From NCBI GenBank assembly GCA_026392015.1, contig JAPLCW010000163.1, forward strand, positions 1-33,430: 33,430 nt of DNA, in the 5' to 3' direction. The notes beneath the pieces were generated by a model, which did no database searches, was not told the origin of the DNA, and saw only the letters and a program-made list of their open reading frames with translations. Below, in pieces: positions 16,439 to 23,412 of this stretch (position 1 is the first letter of the stretch; every line of letters begins with the position of its first letter). Position numbers and translations under genes: made by a program. The DNA is from Candidatus Auribacterota bacterium. Its GTDB lineage: Bacteria; Auribacterota; Tritonobacteria; UBA1439.

Positions 16439-16768
16439 ATGAAGGCAGAAAAGAAGAAAAAATTAGAATCGCGGGGATGGAGAGTAGGATCCGCAACAGA
16501 CTTTCTGGGGCTTAGCAAAGAAGAAGCTGCGTATATCGAACTTAAACTAGCCCTCAGTGAAAACTTAAGAAAGCTTCGCAAGACGCATAAGCTAACCCAG
16601 GTGCGCTTGGCTGGGTTACTTCATTCGAGCCAGTCCCGTATCGCAAAGATGGAGATTGGGGACCCCACGGTTTCGCTTGATCTTCTAATTCGATCGCTAC
16701 TGGCGCTAGGAATCACCAGGAAAGGTCTTTCGCAAATGATTTTATTCGCCCAGAGAAGGGCCGCTTAG
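16439..16768 (+). CDS. XRE-family HigA-like antitoxin
   Basis: 109 aa from the ATG at 16439, chosen because AGGAGG (16425-16430) is 8 nt upstream; an ATG at 16406 would add 11 residues. Residues about 42-95 are a helix-turn-helix XRE domain (LRKLRKTHKLTQVRLAGLL, SQSRIAKMEIGDPTVSLD). It follows a HigB-like toxin gene, so it should neutralise the toxin and bind the inverted repeat upstream of it. The N-terminal WRVGSATDFLGLSKEE is typical of antitoxins paired with DUF891 toxins. The frame looks intact, in contrast to both neighbours. Confidence 0.9.
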   Translation: MKAEKKKKLESRGWRVGSATDFLGLSKEEAAYIELKLALSENLRKLRKTHKLTQVRLAGLLHSSQSRIAKMEIGDPTVSLDLLIRSLLALGITRKGLSQMILFAQRRAA

Positions 16769-16780
16769 GAGAATTTTAAT

Positions 16781-17211
16781 ATGCCAAATATCAAGCGCAA
16801 GACATACATGGACAGACTATCGCAAAATGCAAAATTCAGGAAGTTGTTCGAGCAGGAGTATCAGAATCTCCTTATCTCAGAACAGGTTGCATAACTCCGT
16901 TATCACGCAGGGCTCACACAAGAAGCGTTGGCAAAAAAGATCATCACCACCAAATCAGCAATATCTAAGTTCGCGGGAGTTCCCCACCTGGAAGGGTGGG
17001 GGTGAGAGCAGGGAGCCGCGAAGCGGGTCGGGCAAAGCCCGACTCCAAAGAGACCACCGCTGTAAGGCGGTGGAGATTCATATGTGAGAGCGCTGACTAC
17101 CAGAACCACACCATTGGCACATTGCGCAAAATAGCCCGTACCTGCGGCGCGCGTCTACAGATACTTTTTACACCAGATAACATATATCAAGTGGTGAAGC
17201 GGACGGTGTAA
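16781..17211 (+). pseudogene. Second XRE antitoxin, broken by a nonsense codon and a 113-bp insertion
   Basis: The frame starts MPNIKRKTYMDRL, reaches SEQVA and hits a TAA at 16892-16894. It then continues in the same frame as LRYHAGLTQEALAKK and TTKSAISKF, an XRE recognition-helix pattern. At 16973 it is interrupted by palindromic sequence up to 17085. From 17086 the rest of the domain resumes in another frame (ESADYQNHTIGTLRK, GARLQILF) and ends at 17211. Removing exactly 16973-17085 (113 bp) puts the two halves back in one frame and yields a continuous 105-codon antitoxin-like protein with the single internal stop. No partner toxin lies next to it, so it may once have belonged to a second pair. 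Confidence 0.8.
16973..17085. mobile_element. 113-bp multi-hairpin insertion (possible IS200/IS605-derived remnant)
   Basis: The insert is nearly all hairpins: CCCCACC/GGTGGGG (16982-17001), GTCGGGC/GCCCGAC (17027-17043), and CCACCGC/GCGGTGG (17054-17073). Its borders are fixed by the antitoxin frame it interrupts. It has no coding sequence and no clear target duplication. Lack of duplication plus subterminal hairpins is how IS200/IS605 elements and their transposase-less derivatives look. Sequence like CCCGACTCCAAAGAGACC recalls the right ends of tnpB elements, but that likeness is from memory. Confidence 0.6.
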
Positions 17212-17237
17212 TAGCGACCTCTCCCTCCCCATGCCTC

Positions 17238-17369
17238 CAGAAGGTCAACGACCATAAAACAATCGAAATCGTCCTCAAGCACTATTTTTAGCCCGGCCGT
17301 GAGGAATTCCGCCGTGCCTCCCACTCTGCCATGCCAAAGCTCCTCACCAATGGCCAAAGATCACCGTAA
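17238..17369 (+). pseudogene. C-terminal relic of a tyrosine recombinase (integrase)
   Basis: One frame reads DHKTIEIVLKHYF, a TAG (17289-17291), then PGREEFRRA and AMPKLLTNGQ before a TAA. The pattern GHKT..IVLKHYF.PGREEFR is the catalytic-tyrosine end of a common phage-integrase family, with the Tyr in KHYF as nucleophile. The N-terminal and core regions are absent and the stop falls just after the nucleophile. This is a dead fragment. It supports reading 16057-17369 as the remains of an integrated element. Confidence 0.65.
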
Positions 17370-17514
17370 GACACAATACGGTCAATTATTGACGCACTCT
17401 GTCCCCTTCTGAAATTCCCTTGCTAGGCTTCTGAACCGGATGTTAGAATTACGATGATTCACGGCCAGATAGATTGTGTGTTTGTCTGGAAAGCAGAACA
17501 CTCTCTTCTCACAT

Positions 17515-17549
17515 TCCGGCGACGGATATCCCGTTCCGCCGGATTTTTT
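17515..17549 (+). terminator. Rho-independent terminator before the CsgG-like gene
   Basis: TCCGGCG pairs with CGCCGGA (17515-17521 and 17537-17543), extended by an inner ACGG/CCGT stem, and is followed by TTTTTT. It would insulate the CsgG-like gene from transcription out of the accessory island. Confidence 0.8.
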
Positions 17550-17606
17550 ATTTAATAAACCTGTATAAATCCCCCACAGCCGCATTTAGAAAGGGAGTGA
17601 TAAACT

Positions 17607-17789
17607 ATGAAAATAGCTAGCTATATATTGCTACTCGGAACATCATTTATCCTATATGGATGTGCCAATGCTCGTGTAGGTCCCGATGGCAAACCTGCAA
17701 TTGCTTGTGCGGCAGATAAAATTTGTTTCTTTTCACTCCGAATTACTATACGGGTGAGTACACTGTATCTGGCCCGTCTGGTTGCGTGA
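17607..17789 (+). CDS. Lipoprotein signal segment of the CsgG-like gene (5' part, frameshifted)
   Basis: This short frame begins MKIASYILLLGTSFILYGC, a lipoprotein signal with the lipobox LYGC and Cys19 as the lipid anchor, preceded by AGGGAG about 10 nt upstream. It continues NARVGPDGKPAIACAADK and then runs into unrelated residues before a stop at 17787-17789. From about 17720 the coding signal passes to the frame of the next entry. The two pieces overlap and together make a normal exported CsgG-type lipoprotein. A one-base deletion within 17718-17735 (runs of A and T) would explain the split. It could be a real mutation or a sequence error. Confidence 0.65.
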   Translation: MKIASYILLLGTSFILYGCANARVGPDGKPAIACAADKICFFSLRITIRVSTLYLARLVA

Positions 17790-19015
17790 AAGGTGTAAAC
17801 CCTATTAAAATCGTCGCGCAGAATAAGGCCTCAGACGAAAAATGGGAAAACCTTGTGAATCCGGACGGTGGCTTTGCAGTTGTCGTGGACGCGATGCAAG
17901 GTGACGATGTTAAATACACTTTTACCGATTCGGCACGCGGTTGCGCGAGCGTTACCCTCCCGATCCCCATCATAATCCAGAGCTCTCTCCTGGAAGGACC
18001 ACCCAAGACCGTGGACATTCGGGGCGAGACACCTGGAGGCCCGCAGGCATTACTCGCCATGCGGCAGCAGCAGGCCGCAGCCGGCACCGGGCAGCCGGGG
18101 GATGGAACTGCGCCATCAGGTTTGCGTGGCCTGAAAAAGATAGTCGCGGTAGCGCGGTTCTATAACAAGGCCAATGTTCCCGCGATGGTGAACTTGGGGG
18201 ACGCGATGGGCGATCAACTGGTAAATGCCCTGAAGCAAAGCGACAAGTTCGTCGTGCGTGAGCAGGAATTGCTCTCCGATGTTTTCGGCGAGCAGGATCT
18301 CTCGCAGAGCGGTAGGATGGCGGAGAGCAAAACTGCGCAAATCGGCAAGGCGATTTCCGCCCAATATCTTGTCCGGGGCACGGTCTCCGAGTATGATATG
18401 CTCGAGGCATCGGGCCAGGAGGGTTTCAGCCTTTACGGTTCCGGCAAATCGAAAGCGAGGAGCAGAGCCCACATGGCAGTAATCATTGACCTCATAGACA
18501 CTTCATCCGGAACTGTTGTCGCCAGCCAGAGGATGGTGGGCAAAGCGGAATCGAGGGCCAAAAGCAGTGATGTGTCTTTTGCCGGAATATCGGCGGCTGC
18601 AAGCAGCGTTGCAGCGCATGCGGGCGCCTTTGTCCCTCCCGTCATCGGGGGATATTCCTCAGGGTCACAGAAACACGATCCGCACACCAAGGCGATGCAG
18701 ATGTGTATCAACAACGCAGTCTATTTCATCAGCACCGAACTTGAGAAAATCCCATGGAAATCACGTGTGGTGAAAGTGAGTCCGGATGGAATCACCATCC
18801 GCGGTGGGGAGCACGAGGGAATAAAACCGGGTTTCGAATTCGCCGTCTATCGCGAAAAGGAACAAACCCGCGATCCCGAAACCGGTGAGATATTAGACAC
18901 AGAATCAGAAAAGATAGCCCGCATCCATGTGGAAAAGGCCAAGGACGAGGTTTCCCTTGCCAGAAATCTCGAAGGCGGAGAAATAAAAGTTGGCGACATG
19001 GTACGTATGCAATAA
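17723..19015 (+). CDS. CsgG-like lipoprotein, mature domain (3' part of a frameshifted gene)
   Basis: The frame is open from 17720 and has only a TTG (17723) near its beginning, so it probably lacks its own proper start. An Ig-like or beta-rich domain comes first (EYTVSGPSGCVKG, GGFAVVVDAMQGD). The CsgG-like domain follows from about residue 130: GLKKIVAVARFYNKAN, LGDAMGDQLVNALKQSDKF, VVREQELLSDV, QIGKAISAQYLVRGTVSEY and a Gly/Ser-rich FSLYGSGKSKARSRAHMAV region. The last 80 residues (VVKVSPDGITIRGGEHEGIKPG ... GGEIKVGDMV) resemble a small beta-barrel often appended to such proteins. CsgG forms the outer-membrane curli export pore, and relatives serve other secretion or envelope roles. No curli genes are nearby, so only the fold is claimed. 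Confidence 0.8.
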   Translation: MFLFTPNYYTGEYTVSGPSGCVKGVNPIKIVAQNKASDEKWENLVNPDGGFAVVVDAMQGDDVKYTFTDSARGCASVTLPIPIIIQSSLLEGPPKTVDIRGETPGGPQALLAMRQQQAAAGTGQPGDGTAPSGLRGLKKIVAVARFYNKANVPAMVNLGDAMGDQLVNALKQSDKFVVREQELLSDVFGEQDLSQSGRMAESKTAQIGKAISAQYLVRGTVSEYDMLEASGQEGFSLYGSGKSKARSRAHMAVIIDLIDTSSGTVVASQRMVGKAESRAKSSDVSFAGISAAASSVAAHAGAFVPPVIGGYSSGSQKHDPHTKAMQMCINNAVYFISTELEKIPWKSRVVKVSPDGITIRGGEHEGIKPGFEFAVYREKEQTRDPETGEILDTESEKIARIHVEKAKDEVSLARNLEGGEIKVGDMVRMQ

Positions 19016-19102
19016 TAGTTGTCGCCCCTGCTGCGGCCCTGAGGATATTCTGGCCGGTGAGTATCATAAAAGCCGATGGATTCAAGAAGGAGGGTCCAAT
19101 CA

Positions 19103-19348
19103 ATGAGCGAGGAAAACAACGATCATATACCCAACAAAAATCCCAAGCCGGATCCGCCCATGGATGAGAAGCGCGTCGTCCCTCCCGACATGGATGACAA
19201 GGGCACACCGCTCCGCCCCAAGCCTCCTGAAAAGGAGGAGGACGGTGATGCGGAGGCCCCCATTCCTCACGACAGCGGGTGGCTTCCCAAAATAGACCCT
19301 GAGGAGGACGAGATGATCAAATTCCTCATGATGATGGGCCTGTTATAG
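19103..19348 (+). CDS. Small acidic, proline-rich protein
   Basis: 81 aa from the ATG at 19103, chosen over one at 19076 because AAGGAGGG (19087-19094) is 8 nt upstream. It is rich in Asp, Glu, Pro and Lys (NKNPKPDPPMDEKR, PEKEEDGDAEAP) with a short hydrophobic tail (MIKFLMMMGLL). It is probably disordered apart from the C-terminal helix. I do not recognise a family. It lies 87 nt after the CsgG-like gene in the same direction and could be co-transcribed with it. A role as a partner of that lipoprotein is only a guess. Confidence 0.65.
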   Translation: MSEENNDHIPNKNPKPDPPMDEKRVVPPDMDDKGTPLRPKPPEKEEDGDAEAPIPHDSGWLPKIDPEEDEMIKFLMMMGLL

Positions 19349-19488
19349 CTTAATAGAGTGGGGCATCGCTCACTAATCTGCCTATTTTTACTTTTGCGTA
19401 GAGAGGAAAGATCCGACTCCGAAGGCCTGGAAGTTGCATGCAGACAATAGGCAATTCAGACGGATCAATGGAATATATCTGAAACATC

Positions 19489-19749
19489 TCAGTCAATAGT
19501 AGAGGTCTGACCCTGGTTTGTGGCGCCAATCCCACCCAGTTCATCCGCCAATTTCTCGAGAGGCCTATAGCTCACGTTCAGCAGATAACTCATCTCAATC
19601 AATACGCGCCGTGCCTCCCTATGTGGCGAACGCGCCTTCATTAACTCCTCGGCTCGCACTCCATACTCCTCACCCACCATCCGCGCGATCTCTCCCGCTG
19701 GAATCAACCCCTGAGCAATCCCACCTGCGGCTGGTTCTTCCGCACCCAT
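19489..19749 (-). pseudogene. C-terminal fragment of a REP-associated tyrosine transposase (RAYT)
   Basis: The minus-strand frame has GEIARMVGEEYGVRAEELMK, SPHREARRVLIEMSYLLNV and LEKLADELGGIGA. This is the C-terminal DnaA-like/helix-turn-helix part seen in some Y1 (RAYT) transposases. The catalytic HUH domain is missing. The frame stays open upstream to about 19843 without reaching recognisable transposase, so the start given is only the first ATG. The last nine residues (NQGQTSTID) are encoded by a 25-nt sequence (19491-19515) also found, in the same orientation relative to the gene, 30 nt upstream of the RAYT start at 33346. The fragment therefore looks like the surviving 3' end of a second copy of that element. 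Confidence 0.6.
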
Positions 19750-19824
19750 TCCCGTCCATTGTTTGGCCGTTAAAATTGCTCTTTTATTCGTCTGCTTAAT
19801 AATCCTGGCTAGAGGTTTTTGGCT

Positions 19825-19960
19825 GTAATGGGTCAGTCATTGGGGGGGCAGCACACCCCCCACCCTCACCCTCCCCAAAGGGCTTGATAAATCGCGCCCC
19901 TACAATAGATATGCAAAGGGGGGGGATGTGATTTGAGATCCCACGAGACTGACCCCTTAC
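19825..19960. mobile_element. Miniature element type B with 8-bp target duplication TTTTGGCT
   Basis: A 136-bp element with terminal inverted repeats GTAATGGGTCAGTC (19825-19838) and GACTGACCCCTTAC (19947-19960), 13 of 14 matching. TTTTGGCT is repeated exactly on both sides (19817-19824 and 19961-19968). It splits a CTAGAGGTTTTT-type tandem array. The interior has G/C-rich palindromic sequence and no ORF. GTAA ends plus an 8-bp duplication are the hallmark of the IS66 family. Confidence 0.8.
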
Positions 19961-19965
19961 TTTTG

Positions 19966-20040
19966 GCTAGAGGTTTTTGTGTTAGAGGTTTTTGTGTTAG
20001 AAGTTTTAGTGCAGAGGTTTTTATGTGCAGAGGTTTTTAT
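19966..20040 (+). repeat. Tandem array of a 14-16-bp unit (about five copies)
   Basis: Units of the form GTTAGAGGTTTTTGT run back to back: 19966-19980, 19981-19995, 19996-20010, 20011-20024 and 20025-20040. The later ones have drifted (GCAGAGGTTTTTAT). One more unit at 19807-19821 lies on the other side of miniature element B, so the array predates that insertion. It ends at the ileS promoter. Confidence 0.8.
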
Positions 20041-20068
20041 TGATTCTGAGTCTTTCTGTTGATATAGT
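20040..20068 (+). promoter_or_regulatory. Sigma70-type promoter of the ileS operon
   Basis: TTGATT (20040-20045) and TATAGT (20063-20068) with a 17-nt spacer. The predicted start near 20075 is about 65 nt before the ileS ATG and just upstream of a hairpin. Confidence 0.55.
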
Positions 20069-20079
20069 AATCGCCCGAG

Positions 20080-20121
20080 CCGACTGGGGAAACTACAAAA
20101 GAGTTGTCTCCAGTCGGTTTT
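20080..20121 (+). terminator. Terminator-like hairpin in the ileS leader
   Basis: CCGACTGG (20080-20087) pairs with CCAGTCGG (20110-20117), with further AACT/AGTT pairing inside, followed by TTTT. It lies between the predicted transcription start and the ileS ribosome binding site (AGGAAAG). It may be an attenuator, a 5' stabilising hairpin, or a terminator for upstream transcription. No T-box consensus is present. Confidence 0.55.
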
Positions 20122-20140
20122 CGTTCAATAGGAAAGAGTT

Positions 20141-22915
20141 ATGGAAAAGAAAGAGTACAAGGCAACGCTCAATTTGCCTAAAACGAGCTTTCCCATGAAA
20201 GCCTCTCTCAATACGAGGGAGCCGCTCTTGCTTGAAAACTGGGCAAAAGAGGATCTCTATGGGAAGATGGTCTCGCTCAGGAAGGGGCGGGAGAAGTTCG
20301 TTCTGCACGATGGGCCTCCCTATGCGAATGGCGACATCCATATGGGACACGCGCTCAACAAGACACTCAAAGATATCGTGGTGAAGTATAAGACGATGAG
20401 GGGATTTCAAAGTCCCTACGTCCCCGGATGGGATTGCCACGGATTGCCGGTGGAGCACCAGCTCTTCAGGGAACTGGGGATTGGGAAGCACCAGATCGAC
20501 AGGCGGGTGTTCAGGGAAAAGGCGCGTGACTATGCGCTGAGGTACGTTTCGGTGCAGAGGGAGCAGTTTAAGCGACTGGGTATATTCGCTGATTGGGGCA
20601 ATCCGTACCTCACGCTTGACCCCGCGTATCAGGCAAAGATTGTCGAATGTTTCGGGAAGTTGTACCTCGACGGCTATATTTACAGGGGATTGAGGCCGAT
20701 ACACTGGTGCGCGACCTGCGAGACCGCCCTTGCCGAGGCGGAGGTTGAGTACGATGAGCATCGCTCCCCGTCCATCTACGTCGCGTTCAGTGTCGTGTCC
20801 GGACTCGATAAGGCGTTTCCCGGTCTGGGAGAGGCGGAGCTCCTCATCTGGACGACCACGCCATGGACACTGCCCGCGAACAGGGCTGTGGCTGTACGGC
20901 CTGAGTTCGAGTATTCGGCTGTTCGTGTCGGTGCGCGGATCCTCATAATCGCCAAGGAGTTGCTTGATCGGGTGATGGCGGATATCGGAGTGAAAGAGTT
21001 CGGAATCGTCGGCTCGTGCAGGGGGAAGGCGCTCGAAAAACTGCGTGTCCGCCACCCGCTTGTGGAGAGGGAATCCCCCATCGTATTTTCGGAGCACGTG
21101 ACGCTTGATCAGGGGACGGGGTGCGTCCACATCGCCCCGGGCCACGGCGACGAGGACTATCAGGTCGGGCGCAGGTACGGGCTCGATGTGTTCGCGCCGG
21201 TGAATGAAAAGGGCGAGTTCACAAAGGAGGCGGGCATTTTCGCGGGGCTCAAGGTCGAGGATGCAAACGGGAAAATCATCGAGCACCTCAGGTCGCGAGG
21301 GACTCTCCTCGCGTCGCGGGAGGTTGTCCACTCTTACCCGCATTGCTGGCGCTGCAAGAACCCGATCATCTTCAGGGCAACGACGCAGTGGTTTCTCGGC
21401 GTCGACCGCAAGGGGCTCAGGGAGCGCGCGCTCGCGATAATCAAGTCCGTGCAGTGGATTCCCGAGAGGGGACAGAATCGGATTGGCAGCATGATCGAGA
21501 ACCGGCCCGACTGGTGCCTCTCGCGGCAGAGGCTCTGGGGGGTTCCCCTGCCGATACTGTATTGCGAAGCGTGCGGAGAGGCGATTGTCACGGAGGGCAC
21601 TCTTCAGCTCATCAGAAGCGCTGTTGCGGAGCGCGGGGCCGACGTCTGGTTCATTGAGCCGGCGGAAGCATTCATTCCGCATGGGTTTGCGTGCCCCTCC
21701 TGCGGAGGGAAAGAGTTCCGTAAAGAAGAGGACATTATCGATGTCTGGTTCGATTCGGGTATCAGCCACCAGGCGGTTCTTGCCGCGCGCGCGGAACTGG
21801 GATACCCCTGCGCCCTCTATTTGGAAGGGAGCGATCAGCACCGCGGATGGTTCCAGACTTCTCTCCTCACCTCCATCGCACTCAGGGGGGACGCCCCATT
21901 TTCGGCGGTACTCACCCATGGATTTATCATGGACGGGGAGGGGAAGAAGATGTCGAAGTCAGCGGGCAATGTGATCGCTCCCCAGGGTATCATCGATCGT
22001 TACGGGGCGGACATCCTTCGCCTCTGGGTTGCCTCGGTTGACTACAGCGTAGATGTGCGTATCTCCGAGGAGATACTCGACCACCTCGTGGACGCCTACA
22101 GGAGGATCCGGAACACCCTCAGATTTCTCCTCGGCAACCTCTACGACTTCTCTCCCGAGAGGGACAGCGTGCCGTGCGACCGGATGGAGGAGATCGACCG
22201 CTGGATCCTGAGCAGGACGGAGCGGTTGCTCGCGGTCGTGACAAATGCCTATGAGCGCTATGATTTCTGCGAGGTGTATCACCAGATCTATAATTTCTGC
22301 GCGGTGGATCTCAGCAGCCTCTACCTGGATATCCTCAAAGACCGGCTCTACACGCGCGCGGCCGCATCCCCGGAGCGCCGTTCCGCGCAGACGGCGATGA
22401 AGCGCATCCTCGATATTCTCGTGAAGATCTGCGCACCGATTCTTGCCTTCACCGCAGAGGATGCATGGAGGGAGATCCCCGGCCGGCCGGAAAATCAGGT
22501 GAGTATCCACCTCAGCGACTGGCCGATACGCGACGATCATTGCGTGTCTGAGGCGCTGGAGGGCGAGTGGGAGAAGCTGCTCGAGGTGCGGAGCGAGGTG
22601 TCAAAGGCCCTGGAGGTGGCGCGTCAGGGGGGGGCGATCGGCAACTCCCTGGGGGCGCGAGTGACGATATCGTGCGCTGAGGGGGATCTTCTGCTCCTTC
22701 TGGAGGAAAAAGAGGAGATGCTGGCCGATCTCTTTATTGTCTCACAGGTTACGGTGCAGGCGGTTCCGAAAGCCCGGGAGGGCGAGCAGCTCTCGGTGAC
22801 CGTCCTGAACGCGGAGGGGAAAAAGTGCGGGCGCTGCTGGAGATACTCGACAAGCGTCGGCGGGAATGGTGATCACCCGACAATCTGCTCCAGATGCGTC
22901 GAGGTTGTTGATTAG
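20141..22915 (+). CDS. ileS: Isoleucyl-tRNA synthetase
   Basis: 924 aa, the normal bacterial length. The class I signature is HMGH near residue 67 (PPYANGDIHMGHALNK), and KMSKS is near residue 604 (GEGKKMSKSAGNV). The CP1 editing region (TTTPWTLPANRAVAV, DQGTGCVHIAPGHGDEDY) is complete. The C-terminus has the zinc-binding CGRCW ... CSRC pair. It charges tRNA-Ile with isoleucine in the cytoplasm. The short C-terminal form with zinc suggests the common bacterial (IleS1-type) enzyme. It starts the ileS-dksA-lspA-lgt-rluD cluster; ileS next to lspA is a widely conserved arrangement. The ATG follows AGGAAAG. A leader hairpin suggests possible transcriptional control. Confidence 0.97.
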   Translation: MEKKEYKATLNLPKTSFPMKASLNTREPLLLENWAKEDLYGKMVSLRKGREKFVLHDGPPYANGDIHMGHALNKTLKDIVVKYKTMRGFQSPYVPGWDCHGLPVEHQLFRELGIGKHQIDRRVFREKARDYALRYVSVQREQFKRLGIFADWGNPYLTLDPAYQAKIVECFGKLYLDGYIYRGLRPIHWCATCETALAEAEVEYDEHRSPSIYVAFSVVSGLDKAFPGLGEAELLIWTTTPWTLPANRAVAVRPEFEYSAVRVGARILIIAKELLDRVMADIGVKEFGIVGSCRGKALEKLRVRHPLVERESPIVFSEHVTLDQGTGCVHIAPGHGDEDYQVGRRYGLDVFAPVNEKGEFTKEAGIFAGLKVEDANGKIIEHLRSRGTLLASREVVHSYPHCWRCKNPIIFRATTQWFLGVDRKGLRERALAIIKSVQWIPERGQNRIGSMIENRPDWCLSRQRLWGVPLPILYCEACGEAIVTEGTLQLIRSAVAERGADVWFIEPAEAFIPHGFACPSCGGKEFRKEEDIIDVWFDSGISHQAVLAARAELGYPCALYLEGSDQHRGWFQTSLLTSIALRGDAPFSAVLTHGFIMDGEGKKMSKSAGNVIAPQGIIDRYGADILRLWVASVDYSVDVRISEEILDHLVDAYRRIRNTLRFLLGNLYDFSPERDSVPCDRMEEIDRWILSRTERLLAVVTNAYERYDFCEVYHQIYNFCAVDLSSLYLDILKDRLYTRAAASPERRSAQTAMKRILDILVKICAPILAFTAEDAWREIPGRPENQVSIHLSDWPIRDDHCVSEALEGEWEKLLEVRSEVSKALEVARQGGAIGNSLGARVTISCAEGDLLLLLEEKEEMLADLFIVSQVTVQAVPKAREGEQLSVTVLNAEGKKCGRCWRYSTSVGGNGDHPTICSRCVEVVD

Positions 22916-22941
22916 TAGGGGCATAAAGGGGAGGAAGATCA

Positions 22942-23412
22942 ATGGGCAAGAAGAAGACCGTAGCGAAGAAACGTGTCAAAGCGAAGCAGGCGCAGAAAAA
23001 GGTCCGTCCCAAGAAGCTTCGGTCGCCTTTTTCCGATGCCGTGCTCAGGAAGTTGAAAGAGCTTCTTCTCTCGTACAAGGAGAGAGTCGGCGGGAACTTC
23101 ATGAATCTCCGCAAGACGCACCTTCGGAGTTCGCAGCGCGATGCTACCGGTGACCTCTCGGGGTACACGCTCCATATGGCGGACCTCGCGTCGGACACGT
23201 ACGACCGCGAATTCGCGCTCACGGTTGCGTCGAGCGAGGGAGATATCATCTATCTTATCGACCGGGCCCTCAGCCGGATCGATGAAAAGACCTTCGGATT
23301 GTGCGAGGTATGCGGGAATCCGATACGGATGGTTCGGCTCAAGGCGGTACCGTGGGCGACGTCATGCATCAAGTGCCAGGAAGCGGAGGAGATGGGGGGA
23401 GGGGAATCCTGA
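22942..23412 (+). CDS. DksA/TraR-family zinc-finger protein with Lys-rich N-terminus
   Basis: 156 aa. The C-terminal half has the DksA/TraR C4 zinc finger: CEVCG near residue 120 and CIKC near 142, with IDEKTFGLCEVCGNPI as the family hallmark. A coiled-coil-like segment precedes it (residues about 35-110). DksA-type proteins bind in the RNA polymerase secondary channel and tune the stringent response. The first 28 residues are almost all Lys, Arg, Val, Ala and Gln (KKKTVAKKRVKAKQAQKK), a basic tail that DksA itself lacks. An acidic DxxDxA-type tip motif is not clear; LASDTYDREFAL is the closest. The gene is 26 nt after ileS, and its stop abuts the lspA ATG. Confidence 0.9.
   Translation: MGKKKTVAKKRVKAKQAQKKVRPKKLRSPFSDAVLRKLKELLLSYKERVGGNFMNLRKTHLRSSQRDATGDLSGYTLHMADLASDTYDREFALTVASSEGDIIYLIDRALSRIDEKTFGLCEVCGNPIRMVRLKAVPWATSCIKCQEAEEMGGGES

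Noticed and set aside
16057..17369. Genetic-code reassignment (TAA/TAG read as glutamine) to explain three in-frame stops
   Set aside because: TAA and TAG also act as true stops in the same island (16432, 16766, 17209) and in neighbouring core genes; simple decay is enough.
19966..20040. Tandem array considered as a CRISPR array
   Set aside because: Units are 14-16 bp, back to back without spacers, and there are no cas genes.
20069..20140. T-box riboswitch upstream of ileS
   Set aside because: The leader is only about 65 nt and lacks the conserved T-box sequence and specifier stem.
20093..21919. 608-codon open frame on the minus strand opposite ileS
   Set aside because: It lies wholly antisense to a complete ileS with all motifs and shows no recognisable domain; it is a codon-bias shadow.
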